NCBI GenBank assembly: GCA_934725835.1
Contig: CAKVCR010000024.1
Span: forward strand, 1-17,303
Reading direction: 5' to 3'
Length of the DNA stretch: 17,303 nucleotides
DNA from: an uncultured Odoribacter sp.
GTDB taxonomy: Bacteria > Bacteroidota > Bacteroidia > Bacteroidales > Marinifilaceae
The position numbers and the translations under genes are program-made. The notes under the pieces are model-generated. The model had not been told where the DNA came from, ran no database searches, and saw only the letters and a list, made by a program, of their open reading frames with translations. Shown in pieces: positions 1 through 9,800 of this stretch; positions within the stretch are counted from its first letter, which is position 1; each line of letters begins with the position of its first letter.

Positions 1-2139
1 GTGCGCACGGGGCTGACTATATTGATTTTGCTGTTGTTTGTATGGATAACAAGCCGAAGTCTGCGTTATCTGTTGATTGTGACGGTTTGTCTGGCAGCAA
101 ATATACTGATAGCTTTGGCGCTGTATTGTTTTTTCGGTATAGAGATTCATCTGTATTCCCTTGCCGGGATAACGGTGTCGTTCGGTATCATTATCGACAA
201 TGTGATTGTGATGACCGATCACTATCGGCATTATCATAACCGGAAGGTTTTTATGGCGATTCTGGCAGCGACACTGACAACGATGGGGGCCCTGATTGTC
301 ATTTTTAATATGGATAATGAGGTGATGAGGAATATGTGGGGTTTTTCTGCCGTGATTATTATCAATCTGACGCTTTCTGTTGCGGTGGCACTGTTTTTTG
401 TGCCTGCGCTGATGGAAAAAATCCCGCTCTGTGCCTCTTCTGCACGCAGGCATTACAGACACCTTCGGCGTACTGTGAGGTTTACCCGTGGCTATGAACG
501 GGTGATACGTTTTCTGCAACGCCACAGGTGGCTGCTGTTTGTGGCGGTGGTGTTGGGGTTCGGACTCCCTGTGTTTATGATTCCCAATACGATAGACCGG
601 GACAGACCCTGTTCGGAATTGTATAACCGGATTTTCAGTAGCGAACTGTATCTGCAACTGAAGCCTTGGCTGGATAAGGGACTTGGTGGAAGTCTCCGTC
701 TGTTTATTGAGGGTGGCGGCGGCGACTGGCGGCAGCATGACCGTACGGCGAAGGCTCGGACTACGCTGAATATGGTGATGACTATGCCGCACGGGGCTTC
801 TCTGGAGCAGATGAACGATGCTTTTGTGAAGGTGGAACAGTTTTTGGCAGGATTTGATGAAATAGAGACTTTTTCGTCGGATATCAGTTCGCCCAACCGG
901 GCACAGATGTCCATTGTATTCAAGAAGGAGGAGGAGATGGATGGAGCACCGGAAAGAATCAAAAACGAGCTGGTCCGTTTTGCCAACAGTATCGGCAATG
1001 CGGATTCGGATATTTCCGGTGTGGGACGCGGTTTTTCCAATCGTACGGAGAATGAATACCGAAGTGAGTGTCTGAAAGTGGTGGGGTATAATTATCGGAA
1101 GGTGCTGATGTATGCTGATGTGCTGAAACAGAAGCTGGAGCAGCAGAAGCGGGTGAAGAAGCTGTTTATCGGCAGTGAACGCAATCCGGACAAGGCGAAG
1201 GAGTTTGCCATTGAGGTGAGCAAGGAAAAGCTGGCGCATAACAATTCGGATGTCGGCAGTATGCTGGTACATCTGTCGCAGCTGTCCGGTGCCGGCGATG
1301 CCCGGACGTATGCCTATATCGGTAACAAACGTTCGACGGTGGTTCTCCGCCCGTACGAACAGCGGAAGGCGAGCCTGTGGGAGTTGCAGAATCGTCCCGT
1401 ACAGGGCGAGCGTTCTGTCTTTCGGCTCAATGATGTCGGGAGTATCAGTGAGGACCGTAATTTTGAGGCTATCACGAAAACAAACCAGGAATATGAGGTG
1501 TCGGTGATGTATGACTTTATCGGTGACTACATGCTTTCGGAAAAGGTGAAAGAACGGATTATGAAGGAGATGAACCGGGAAATGCCGATCGGCTTCCGTG
1601 TGAAGGAGGGACGTGAATGGGGCGGTTATTTCTGGAAGACAGATAACGGATTTGATATGCGTATATTGTATATCTTGCTGGTGATAGCCATCATCTATTT
1701 TATCTGTGCCATTCTGTTGGAGTCGTTGAGGCAGGCATTGGTTGTGGTGACGATAGCACCGGTGTCTTTTATCGGCTGTTTTCTGGGATTTTATTTCTTC
1801 GGTTTGCAGTTTAATGAGGGCGGACTGGCTGCTTTTATTATGATGTGCGGATTATCGGTCAATGCGATTCTGTATATTATTAATGATTATAACAACCGCA
1901 TCAAGGCAGGAAGTCCGAGAGGGTTGCAGACTTATCTGCGGGCATGGAATGCCAAGATTGTTCCGATATTGTTGACGATAGTCAGTACGATGTTGGGATT
2001 TACCCCTTTTTTGATTGGAGAGGTCAGCGACTTCTGGTTCAGTCTGGCTTTGGGGACAATGAGCGGGTTGGGCTTTTCCCTACTGGTGCTGATGGTTGTG
2101 TTACCTGTAATGTTTAAAGAAAAAGTTGATAAGATATGA
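1..2139 (+). CDS. RND-family efflux permease, C-terminal ~712 residues (5' partial)
   Basis: This is an inner-membrane proton-driven efflux permease of the RND (AcrB-like) superfamily, which would work with an adaptor and a TolC-like channel. The frame is open from the first base. The sequence begins where AcrB TM2 would start, so the apparent GTG start is internal and TM1 plus the first periplasmic half are missing. Visible in order are TM2-TM4 (about residues 5-72) with the TM4 motif GIIIDNVIV (D66-N67), TM5-6 (about 84-138), a TM7 after the RRTVRF/RHRW stretch, a large periplasmic domain (about 200-545), and TM8-12 to the end. TM10 reads GLSVNAIL (617-624), where AcrB has the proton-relay Lys, so that charge is absent. 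The TM4-TM5 loop is roughly ten residues shorter than in AcrB. The stop overlaps the start of the next permease (ATGA), which implies translational coupling. The family is certain from the fold pattern; the substrate is unknown. Confidence 0.9.
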   Translation: MRTGLTILILLLFVWITSRSLRYLLIVTVCLAANILIALALYCFFGIEIHLYSLAGITVSFGIIIDNVIVMTDHYRHYHNRKVFMAILAATLTTMGALIVIFNMDNEVMRNMWGFSAVIIINLTLSVAVALFFVPALMEKIPLCASSARRHYRHLRRTVRFTRGYERVIRFLQRHRWLLFVAVVLGFGLPVFMIPNTIDRDRPCSELYNRIFSSELYLQLKPWLDKGLGGSLRLFIEGGGGDWRQHDRTAKARTTLNMVMTMPHGASLEQMNDAFVKVEQFLAGFDEIETFSSDISSPNRAQMSIVFKKEEEMDGAPERIKNELVRFANSIGNADSDISGVGRGFSNRTENEYRSECLKVVGYNYRKVLMYADVLKQKLEQQKRVKKLFIGSERNPDKAKEFAIEVSKEKLAHNNSDVGSMLVHLSQLSGAGDARTYAYIGNKRSTVVLRPYEQRKASLWELQNRPVQGERSVFRLNDVGSISEDRNFEAITKTNQEYEVSVMYDFIGDYMLSEKVKERIMKEMNREMPIGFRVKEGREWGGYFWKTDNGFDMRILYILLVIAIIYFICAILLESLRQALVVVTIAPVSFIGCFLGFYFFGLQFNEGGLAAFIMMCGLSVNAILYIINDYNNRIKAGSPRGLQTYLRAWNAKIVPILLTIVSTMLGFTPFLIGEVSDFWFSLALGTMSGLGFSLLVLMVVLPVMFKEKVDKI

Positions 2140-5100
2140 TAAGATTTTTCCTACAACGTCCTATAGCCGTCCTGATGACTGCCATCGCTTTTATTGTATT
2201 GGGCAGCGTGGCGGCTTTCCGGTTGCCGGTGTCGCTGATGCCGGATATCGATATTCCGGAAATCAGTATTCATTATACTCGGGATGATGCTTCTGTAAGT
2301 GAGGTGGAGAATACCATCACGGGGAATCTCCGCAGTCAGTTGCAGCAGATTCCTCACCTGGCATCGATAGAGTCTGAATCCCGGGACGGTAGCGGGAGTA
2401 TCCGGATGAAGTTTGACTACGGAACTTCCATCGATTATGCTTTTATAGAAGCGAACCAGAAGGTGGATGCAGCCATGAATTATCTGCCTCAGGACATGCA
2501 GCGGCCTGTGATTATCAAGGCGTCCACTTCGGATATTCCGGTGTTCTATATCCAGCTGGCTCTGAACGGTGCTTCATCGGAAAAGCGGTTTCTGGAGTTT
2601 TGCGAGTTTACGGAGGCGGTGTTGAAAAAACGGTTGGAGCAGTTGCCGGACGTGGCGATGGTGGATATCAGCGGGAATTATCAGCCGGAAATGTATATCT
2701 TGCCGGATGCGGCAAAGTTGCGGAGCCTCAATATAACGCAGGAGCAGTTGCGGAACGCCATAGACAAGAACAATCGCATTGCCGGGAGTCTCAGTATTCG
2801 TGACGGGTATTACCAATACAGTGTGAAGTTTGTCAGTCAGCTGATGTCTGTCGAAGAGGTGGAGGATATTTATCTCAATATCGAAGGTCGTCTGATCCGG
2901 TTGCGTGATATTGCCGAGGTGGGTATCCGCCCGCGAGACAAACGAGGACTTTTCTTGAATGGGGAACGCCAGGCTTTGAGCCTGGCTGTCATAAAACAGT
3001 CGGATGCCAGGATGTCGGAGATGAAAGAGAAGGTGTCGGAGATGCTGGAGAATTTCAGGAAGGAGTATCCGGATGTTGAATTTGAGGTGTCCCGGGATCA
3101 GGCCTCACTGTTGAACTATACCATCAGCAATCTTTCGCAGAGTCTGGTATGGGGTATTGTACTGGCAGTGCTGGTGATGCTGTTTTTCCTGAAGGATTTG
3201 CGGGCAGCCATGATTATCGCCTTGAGTATTCCCGTATCGACCGTCATTACCGTACTGTTTTTCCAGTTGTTGGGGCTTTCCATCAATACGATATCGTTGG
3301 CTGGTCTGATTATCGGCGTCGGGATGATGGTGGACAATTCGATTATCGTGATAGACAATATCAGCCAATATCGGGAGCGGGGATATGGACTATTTGATGC
3401 CTGTAGCCTCGGTACGGTGGAAATCATCCGACCGCTGCTTTCTTCGGTGTTGACAACCTGTGCCGTTTTTATTCCGCTGATATTTTTGGGCGGTATTGCG
3501 GGTGCGCTGTTTTATGATCAGGCGATGGCGGTTTCTGTCGGGCTTTTTGTGTCGTTGGCGGTTTCCATCAGTATTGTGCCGGTCATATATCATTTATTGT
3601 TCAGGCATGCCAGTACTTCCGGTGTAAATAGGTTGGTTGAAAAGATTAGCTTGAAACATCTGGAGGAATATTATACATCCGGCTACAATTTTGTGTTTCA
3701 CCATCGTCGTCGGACGATACTGCTTGTTGTCAGTATTATGATATTGGGAGTCTGTTCTGTCTTTTATATCCGTCTGGAGCAGATGCCGCCTTTGGAGATT
3801 GACGAGATGCTTGTAAAGGTGGACTGGAACAGCAGTCTTCATATTGATGAGAACCGCCGGCGGGCAGACGGGATTATCCGCCGTTTTCAGGATGATTGTG
3901 AGGAAATCAGCTGTTTTGTCGGGGAAAAACAGTTTTTCCTGAATCGGGAGGATAATCTGAATCCGAACGAGGCGGAGTTCTATATCCGTACGGAGGATAA
4001 CGGAAGTCTGAAACGGCTGTTGGAAAAGTTGCGGGAGTATGTACGAGAAGAGTATCCGGAAGCCCGTCTGGAGACCGAGAAGGTGAAGAATCTGTTTGAG
4101 CAGATGTTTGAGGAGGAGACGGCTCCGCTGATTGCAAACCTGACCGGAGCAAAGAGACGGGAGATGTTGCCGGTGGACAGTGTCAATGAGTTTGTCGGGG
4201 AGCTGAACCGGAAAATGCCGGGACTTCATTTGAATCCGGTGGCTACGGTGGAGAGGGTTGTTTTGCGGTTGCGCCCGGAGCGTCTGGCACTCTATCAGGT
4301 GGATCGGAATGCCGTTATTTATGAGCTGGAGAAGAATATCAGTAAAAACAATATCGGCAAACTGAATACCGGCAGCCGGTATATTCCGATTGTCATTACA
4401 GAAACGGAGCAGACCTTGTGGGAGGTACTTGCCCGTACTCAGATCATGACGAAGGATGGCAAGAATTACATTCCGGCAGAATCGTTGGTCGAGGTGACGG
4501 AGTCATGCGATTATAAGCAGATTGTCGGCAAGAAGGAGGGGGTGGTTGTACCGTTGGATATTTATGAGCCGGGAGATACGGAACAGACGATGGAACAGAT
4601 TCGCCGGGAAGCCCGGGAGAATGGAATGGACGTTCATTTTGAGGGGGCATTGTTTTCGGGACAGCAGACGCTTTGGGAGATGAGTCTGATTATCGTTATT
4701 GCGGTGCTGATGCTCTATTTCATTTTGGCAGCCCAGTTTGAATCGCTGGCTTTGCCACTGATTATTTTGATTGAGATTCCGGTGGATATCGCTTTTGCCC
4801 TTCTTACATTGTGGGTGTGCGGCATTTCCATCAATCTGATGTCAATGATAGGAATTATTGTCATGTCCGGTATTATTATCAATGACTCTATTCTGAAGAT
4901 AGATACCATTATCCGCCTGGAGCGGGAGGGGTATCCTTTGTTGGAAGCCATACATGAAGGCGGGGTACGCAGGCTGAAACCGATATTGATGACCAGTCTT
5001 ACGAGTATTATAGCGATGGTCCCTTTGTTGTGGGGCGGGGATATGGGTTCCCAGCTGCAGCGACCGCTGGCGGTGGCGATGATCAGCGGGATGGGGTTCG

Positions 5101-5165
5101 GCACTTTGGTGAGTCTTTATATTGTTCCGTTGTGTTATTATTGTCTGCAGCGGATAAAACACTAA
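2136..5165 (+). CDS. RND-family efflux permease, full length
   Basis: This is a complete 1009-residue RND inner-membrane transporter, close to the AcrB family length of about 1030-1050. It opens with the classic N-terminus MIRFFLQRPIAVLM and a first TM helix (about residues 9-28), followed by the first periplasmic porter half (about 30-330). TM2-6 follow (about 335-490), with the TM4 motif GMMVDNSIIVID containing D400-N401. TM7 (about 527-545) leads to the second periplasmic half and then TM8-12. TM10 has GIIINDSIL with N916-D917, a polar pair in place of the AcrB Lys-Asn, as in many HAE-type pumps. The start is fixed by the 4-bp ATGA overlap with the preceding permease. The tandem arrangement recalls MdtB/MdtC, where two RND proteins form one heteromeric pump; that this pair does so is inference. 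The substrate could be drugs, bile acids or envelope lipids and cannot be read from the sequence. Confidence 0.95.
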   Translation: MIRFFLQRPIAVLMTAIAFIVLGSVAAFRLPVSLMPDIDIPEISIHYTRDDASVSEVENTITGNLRSQLQQIPHLASIESESRDGSGSIRMKFDYGTSIDYAFIEANQKVDAAMNYLPQDMQRPVIIKASTSDIPVFYIQLALNGASSEKRFLEFCEFTEAVLKKRLEQLPDVAMVDISGNYQPEMYILPDAAKLRSLNITQEQLRNAIDKNNRIAGSLSIRDGYYQYSVKFVSQLMSVEEVEDIYLNIEGRLIRLRDIAEVGIRPRDKRGLFLNGERQALSLAVIKQSDARMSEMKEKVSEMLENFRKEYPDVEFEVSRDQASLLNYTISNLSQSLVWGIVLAVLVMLFFLKDLRAAMIIALSIPVSTVITVLFFQLLGLSINTISLAGLIIGVGMMVDNSIIVIDNISQYRERGYGLFDACSLGTVEIIRPLLSSVLTTCAVFIPLIFLGGIAGALFYDQAMAVSVGLFVSLAVSISIVPVIYHLLFRHASTSGVNRLVEKISLKHLEEYYTSGYNFVFHHRRRTILLVVSIMILGVCSVFYIRLEQMPPLEIDEMLVKVDWNSSLHIDENRRRADGIIRRFQDDCEEISCFVGEKQFFLNREDNLNPNEAEFYIRTEDNGSLKRLLEKLREYVREEYPEARLETEKVKNLFEQMFEEETAPLIANLTGAKRREMLPVDSVNEFVGELNRKMPGLHLNPVATVERVVLRLRPERLALYQVDRNAVIYELEKNISKNNIGKLNTGSRYIPIVITETEQTLWEVLARTQIMTKDGKNYIPAESLVEVTESCDYKQIVGKKEGVVVPLDIYEPGDTEQTMEQIRREARENGMDVHFEGALFSGQQTLWEMSLIIVIAVLMLYFILAAQFESLALPLIILIEIPVDIAFALLTLWVCGISINLMSMIGIIVMSGIIINDSILKIDTIIRLEREGYPLLEAIHEGGVRRLKPILMTSLTSIIAMVPLLWGGDMGSQLQRPLAVAMISGMGFGTLVSLYIVPLCYYCLQRIKH

Positions 5166-5263
5166 TATTTAACATTTCAGAGTATAAAATAGAATCCAAT
5201 AATTCTATATCAATACCCAATATATTGTATTTTTGTTTGGATAATAAAGTTTGTCTCGAAAGC

Positions 5264-5306
5264 AGGGAGGGGTGAGACTGTTGCTATTTAGTTTTATCCC
5301 CTCCCT
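5264..5306. terminator. Hairpin, probable bidirectional terminator between convergent operons
   Basis: A perfect 8-bp GC-rich arm, GGGAGGGG at 5265-5272, pairs with CCCCTCCC at 5298-5305. The stem extends outward by A5264-T5306. Inward, past a single bulged T5297, it adds T5273-A5296, G-T, A-T, G-T, A-T and C5278-G5291, leaving a 12-nt loop. It sits about 100 bp after the RND stop and 17 bp after the SusD stop on the other strand, exactly where two converging transcripts should end. The flanking T-tracts are weak in both directions, so the termination role is inferred from position and stem strength. Confidence 0.6.
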
Positions 5307-5322
5307 CCTTTCTAAATGTAAT

Positions 5323-6819
5323 TTACTTGGGGTTGATGTTGGGGTTGGCATCAATTTCATTTTGAGGGATGGGTAGGGCGACCCGTGGATCTGTATGGAG
5401 AATGGTTACGGCATCGTAGTTCTTTAAGTCGAGATGCCATTTACCTTTGCGTTCGATAGGAGTCTGTGTACGAAGATAGTCGAAATAAATAAGTCCTTCT
5501 CCTACCAGTTCTTTGCGGCGTTCTTTGAGTATGCGTTCAACTGTAAATTGAGCGGTCTCCACTTGTTGGGACGCATTGGTTGTGCGCATAGAAATGAGCT
5601 CATTGAAATATTTCATCCCTTGTATGGCAGATACCCCTCCTTCTTTCAGACCGGCTTCTGCGGCGTTCAGATATACTTCAGAGAGACGGATGATGCAGAT
5701 GTTGTTGGTTTTTACATCACCGTTTTTGCCTGGAAATTTGGTTAGGATGACGGGTTGGTTTCTGGCATCCTCGGGAAGTTTTGAATTATTTTCGATAGCT
5801 GATTTTTTTGCGATACAATGGAGTATGTCTTCAGAATCTTCATTTAGCAGTGTTAGAAAATCTTCCGTCAGAATCAAATTATTCCAGCTGCCTTCGTCTG
5901 TAATATCTGCATATACGGAAGGAGCTCCTTCGCCACCGGTTCCGCCACCCCATTCTGACGGTTCGTTGGTGTCGATGAAAAGTTCAAATATGGATTCTGC
6001 TTGAAAGTCTTGACCCCAGATGGAGGGATAATCTTCCTGATTATAGAGTTGGTAAGAGCCTCCGTTGTTTTCGATAACGTCAGTAGCGCAAGTATAGGCA
6101 TTTTTGTAATCGCCCTTGTTCAGGTAAATGCGGGAGAGCAAGGACTGTACTCCCCAATAATTGATATGACCGTTTTTCTTTTCTTTGCTGATACCTGCTT
6201 TTATGGCATCCTCCAGATCAGTGATTACTTGAGTGTAGCATTCTGCGACCGTGTTGCGCATCGGTCTGTGATTGGGAGTCTGAGGTGTCGTTTCAATGGG
6301 AACTCCTAATGAAGCACCGTTGTCATTCATATATGGCATACCGAACATGCGAGTCAGATTGAACAGAGCCAAGCCGCGTAAAGCAAGAGCTTCTGCCTTA
6401 ATCTGCTGTATCTCCTGTGTGATTTTTTCACTCGGGAATAGGTTTATCGCCTGTATCAAGTTGTTTGCCTGGCGAATCACCAGATAGGGACGGTTCCAAG
6501 GCAGAACGACGTTGTTGTTGTCCGTCGGTTGGACGTTGTAGGTGTAATAAGGCACGATACGGGATTTGTTGATGATGCGGGCTTGGACGTCGGTGGCACG
6601 ACAGTCTCCATAATACCAGTGGTTGTCACCATAATAGCTGTGTTGGGATGTCTGACGATAAATTCCGTTGAGCGCAGTCTGCATGCCTTCGAGTGTGTTC
6701 ATGGCTTGACCCTGTGGAACGGCTGTCGATGGATTTACATTGAGCCAACTATTGGAGCATGCACTGAATAGTGCGCTTATAACCAATATTATACCAGTGG
6801 ATAAATATTTTGTTTTCAT
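5323..6819 (-). CDS. SusD/RagB-family outer-membrane substrate-binding lipoprotein (regulator-less pair)
   Basis: This is a SusD-like surface lipoprotein of 498 residues that caps its partner SusC barrel and captures substrate at the cell surface. The start at MKTKYLST was chosen because it opens a clear lipoprotein signal peptide with lipobox LFSA|C (Cys21). The open frame continues 43 residues further upstream, but that stretch overlaps the end of the SusC gene and lacks signal character. After Cys21 comes the usual SNSWLNVNPS entry. TPR-like helices follow, including QIKAEALALRGLALFNLTRMFG, typical of SusD. The C-terminal half has RLSEVYLNAAEAGLKEGG and ILKERRKELVGEGLIYFDYLR, both SusD/RagB hallmarks. 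It lies 20 bp downstream of susC on the same strand and has no visible Shine-Dalgarno sequence, as is common in Bacteroidota. No feature identifies the ligand. Confidence 0.95.
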   Translation of the reverse strand: MKTKYLSTGIILVISALFSACSNSWLNVNPSTAVPQGQAMNTLEGMQTALNGIYRQTSQHSYYGDNHWYYGDCRATDVQARIINKSRIVPYYTYNVQPTDNNNVVLPWNRPYLVIRQANNLIQAINLFPSEKITQEIQQIKAEALALRGLALFNLTRMFGMPYMNDNGASLGVPIETTPQTPNHRPMRNTVAECYTQVITDLEDAIKAGISKEKKNGHINYWGVQSLLSRIYLNKGDYKNAYTCATDVIENNGGSYQLYNQEDYPSIWGQDFQAESIFELFIDTNEPSEWGGGTGGEGAPSVYADITDEGSWNNLILTEDFLTLLNEDSEDILHCIAKKSAIENNSKLPEDARNQPVILTKFPGKNGDVKTNNICIIRLSEVYLNAAEAGLKEGGVSAIQGMKYFNELISMRTTNASQQVETAQFTVERILKERRKELVGEGLIYFDYLRTQTPIERKGKWHLDLKNYDAVTILHTDPRVALPIPQNEIDANPNINPK

Positions 6820-6839
6820 TGTTATGTCAATATTAATGA

Positions 6840-9800
6840 TTAGAATGTTAATTGAGCTCCGAAACTGAAGGTGCGCATGGCGGGAGCTTCGCACCATACT
6901 TCTCCGTGTACCGGTACTTCCGGGTCGTATTGTTTCCATTTTGCCCAAGTCAATAGGTTGCTGCCTGAAAAATAGATTCTGGCATTTTCGATTTTAATTT
7001 TGCTGGTCCATTCATTCGGGAATGTAAATCCTAAGGTCAGATTTTTCAGGCGCAGATGATCTGTGCTGTGTATGTAGCGAGAGCTGTTGGATACGGTGCT
7101 TTTGTTGGCGTAACTGAATCGGGGAATATTGGTACGGTCTCCCGGTTTTTGCCAGCGGTCCATCATGTAAATCGGTAGGTTGTAACGGCTGGAATAGATT
7201 TTTTCTCCTCCGTTTTCAAGCATAGTGCCCATCTTGTCGAACGAATAGCCGCCGAGAGAGTAGGTAAATGTGAAGTTCAGGTCGAACCATCTGTAGCTTA
7301 AAAGGTTTGTAATACCCCCGGAAACTTTCGGATCTACGGATTTATAGGGAATACTGGTGGCTTTGCTGGCATCTGTGGTCAATGAACGGTCAATGTCGCC
7401 ATTATCCAGGGGTGTATTCATATAGTATTCTGCCAGTCCGTTTTCGATGTTTATGCCGGCAAATTCTTTAACATAGAAAGTGTGGTACGGCAAACCGATT
7501 TTGTGTATCTTCCAATTACCTTCAATACTTTGTTCCAGTTCGTTGTTCAATGAGATGATTTTGTTTTTATTGTGGCTTAAGTTGATAACAGTAGTCCAAT
7601 TGAAATTGTTTTTCACAAAGTTCAGCGTACGCAGTTCCACTTCGATTCCTTTGTTGTTTAACTGACCTACGTTGGCAAGATAGTTAGTGAAGCCGGTGGT
7701 GGCACTGATGGGGCGGTTGTAAAGCAAATCTTTGGTGTCTCGGTTGTAGTATTCTACCGACAGGAAAATACGGTTCAGGAATGCGAGGTCAAGACCAATA
7801 TTCAGGTTGTAGTTTTTCTCCCATCCCAGATTGTTATTGGGCATGGACGATTCGAACGAACCGGATTGTCCCATATAGTTTTGCGAGTAGGAGTAAAGTC
7901 CCATATAGCCATAGTAAGCACCTGGCTGGTTGCCGTTGACGCCATAGGATGCCCGGATTTTGAGATCGCTCAATATGTTTTTGATGGGTTTCATGAAATG
8001 TTCGTTGCTGATGTGCCACATGGCTGATACTGACCAGAAGTTTCCCCAGCGGTTGTCGGGAGACAGGCGCGAACTTCCGTCACGGCGGAAGCTGCCGGCC
8101 AGATAGTAGCGGCTGTCAAAATCGTAGTTCAGACGGGATACATAAGACAACATGCGATAGCCTTGCGGCGAAGATATAAAGCTGTTTAAAACTGCTGCGT
8201 TATCGGGGGCTGTCAGCTGATCGGAAGGCAATTTGGATTTTTCACCGATAGCTTTGTCCATTTTATAGTCTTCAATTTCGTAAGCGGCCAAAATATCTAG
8301 ATTGTGTCTTCCGGCGAAGGTATGGATATAGTTGATGGAAGTGGATGATATCAGTTTCCCATATTCGATAAAGCCTTTGGCGGTCTGTGCTCCGTTACTG
8401 GTCTTTATACCCGAAGAACTCAGCGGATTCAGATAGCGCGAATCTTTTTGTATGTTATAGTCGTAGCTTAATGTCTCTTTGATTTTCAGACCTTTTATCG
8501 GTTCAATGGAGGCATATCCTGTAGAAAATACACGACTCATGCGAGTTCGGTTGTAGTCGGTCAGAATATCTCGCAAAGGATTCATGGTGTCGTCTTCGCT
8601 GATACCGATAAAATTGCCGTTTTTATCCCGGATAGTCATGGATGGATTCAGCAGACCTGCTACGTCCAGGAATGGGTTGATAGCAGAGCCTCGCTCTTCA
8701 TTCATTTCCTGATTCATTTGCGAGAACATCATATTTGCTCCTACTTCTGCAATCTTACCTACTTTGTGAGTCAGATTCAGACGGACAGAGTAGCGGTCGA
8801 GACTTGAGTTTTTGGCGAGCCCTTCCTGATTGTTGTAACCAAGCGACAGATAATATGTGCTTTTGGCATTACCTCCGGATACCGATGCTTCGTAGTTTTG
8901 CTGCAGGGCTGTACGCAGCAGCTCGTTGCGCCAGTTAGTGTATCCCATAGAAGGTTTGTAGGCATACTTGCCTATTTCTGTATTGGCATATTCTTGCGGT
9001 TTTTCCATTTGATTATCAATTGCTGCATTCACCAGACCTTCATACAGTAGTTCGTAACGTTGATCGCCATTCAGGGTAGGGCGGAAATTGACGGCAGCAT
9101 TAGAAAAACCGGCAGATGCATTGAAGGTTACGCGTGCTTTTCCGGCTTGACCGCGTTTGGTGGTAATCAGGATCACTCCGTTGGCTGCGCGTGAGCCGTA
9201 TAATGAAGCGGCTGCTGCATCTTTGATGATGGTGATGTTTTCGATATCAGAGGGGTTGATGGTGCTCATGATGTTTGTTTTGGAATTATTCATATAAGCG
9301 GCATCTGCACCTCCTGTGCTTAGACTACCGGAACTGACCGGTATGCCGTCAATTACAAATAATGGTTCTTGAGATGCATTGAAGGACCCCATCCCGCGAA
9401 TTCGGATATTTTGGTTGGCTCCCGGTTGACCTGAACTACTGGTAATGTTCACTCCGGTTGTCAGTCCCTGAAGCTTCTGTTCGACACTTACGACCGGAAT
9501 GTTTTTCATTAAATCGCCTTTTAGTGTGTTGGCCGAGCCGGTGAAGGAGGATTTGGTGAAGTTTCCATAACCGGTTACGACGACATCATCTAATTCCATA
9601 TTTTCCGGATTCAATATAATATCCAGTTTATTGGAGGCCGGTACTTTTAAATATTGGGTTTTCATTCCCAAATAGGAGACTACCAATATTTTATCTTTGG
9701 CTTCTATTTGTAGGGTGTATTTGCCGTTAACATCTGTAACGGTCCCTCGAGTTTCCGCTCCCTTTACGGTGATGGTTGCTCCAATCAATGGTTCGTTCCC

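Noticed and set aside
1..3. GTG at the first base as a true start of the first permease
   Set aside because: The protein begins at the equivalent of AcrB TM2 and lacks TM1 and the first porter half, so this is the window edge cutting a longer gene rather than a start.
3594..4229. 211-codon minus-strand open frame inside the second RND permease
   Set aside because: It is the antisense shadow of conserved RND coding sequence; its His/Gln/Leu-rich translation has no domain character.
5189..5208. AT-rich inverted repeat ATAGAAT / ATTCTAT after the RND stop, resembling the TGTAGAAT half-site
   Set aside because: Arms are only 7 bp with a 6-nt loop in AT-rich sequence, the match to the octamer is partial, and no promoter or gene start is nearby.
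5223..5253. Promoter-like ATTG / AAAGTTTG pair on the plus strand after the RND genes
   Set aside because: No plus-strand gene follows; the next coding sequence runs on the other strand, so this is probably a chance match in AT-rich DNA.
5576..6004. 142-codon plus-strand open frame inside the SusD gene
   Set aside because: It is antisense to a strongly supported SusD coding sequence and has no recognisable protein features.
6820..6948. 43-residue N-terminal extension of the minus-strand SusD frame
   Set aside because: It overlaps the SusC coding end and would bury the lipoprotein signal peptide internally; the ATG at 6817-6819 starts a complete signal with lipobox.
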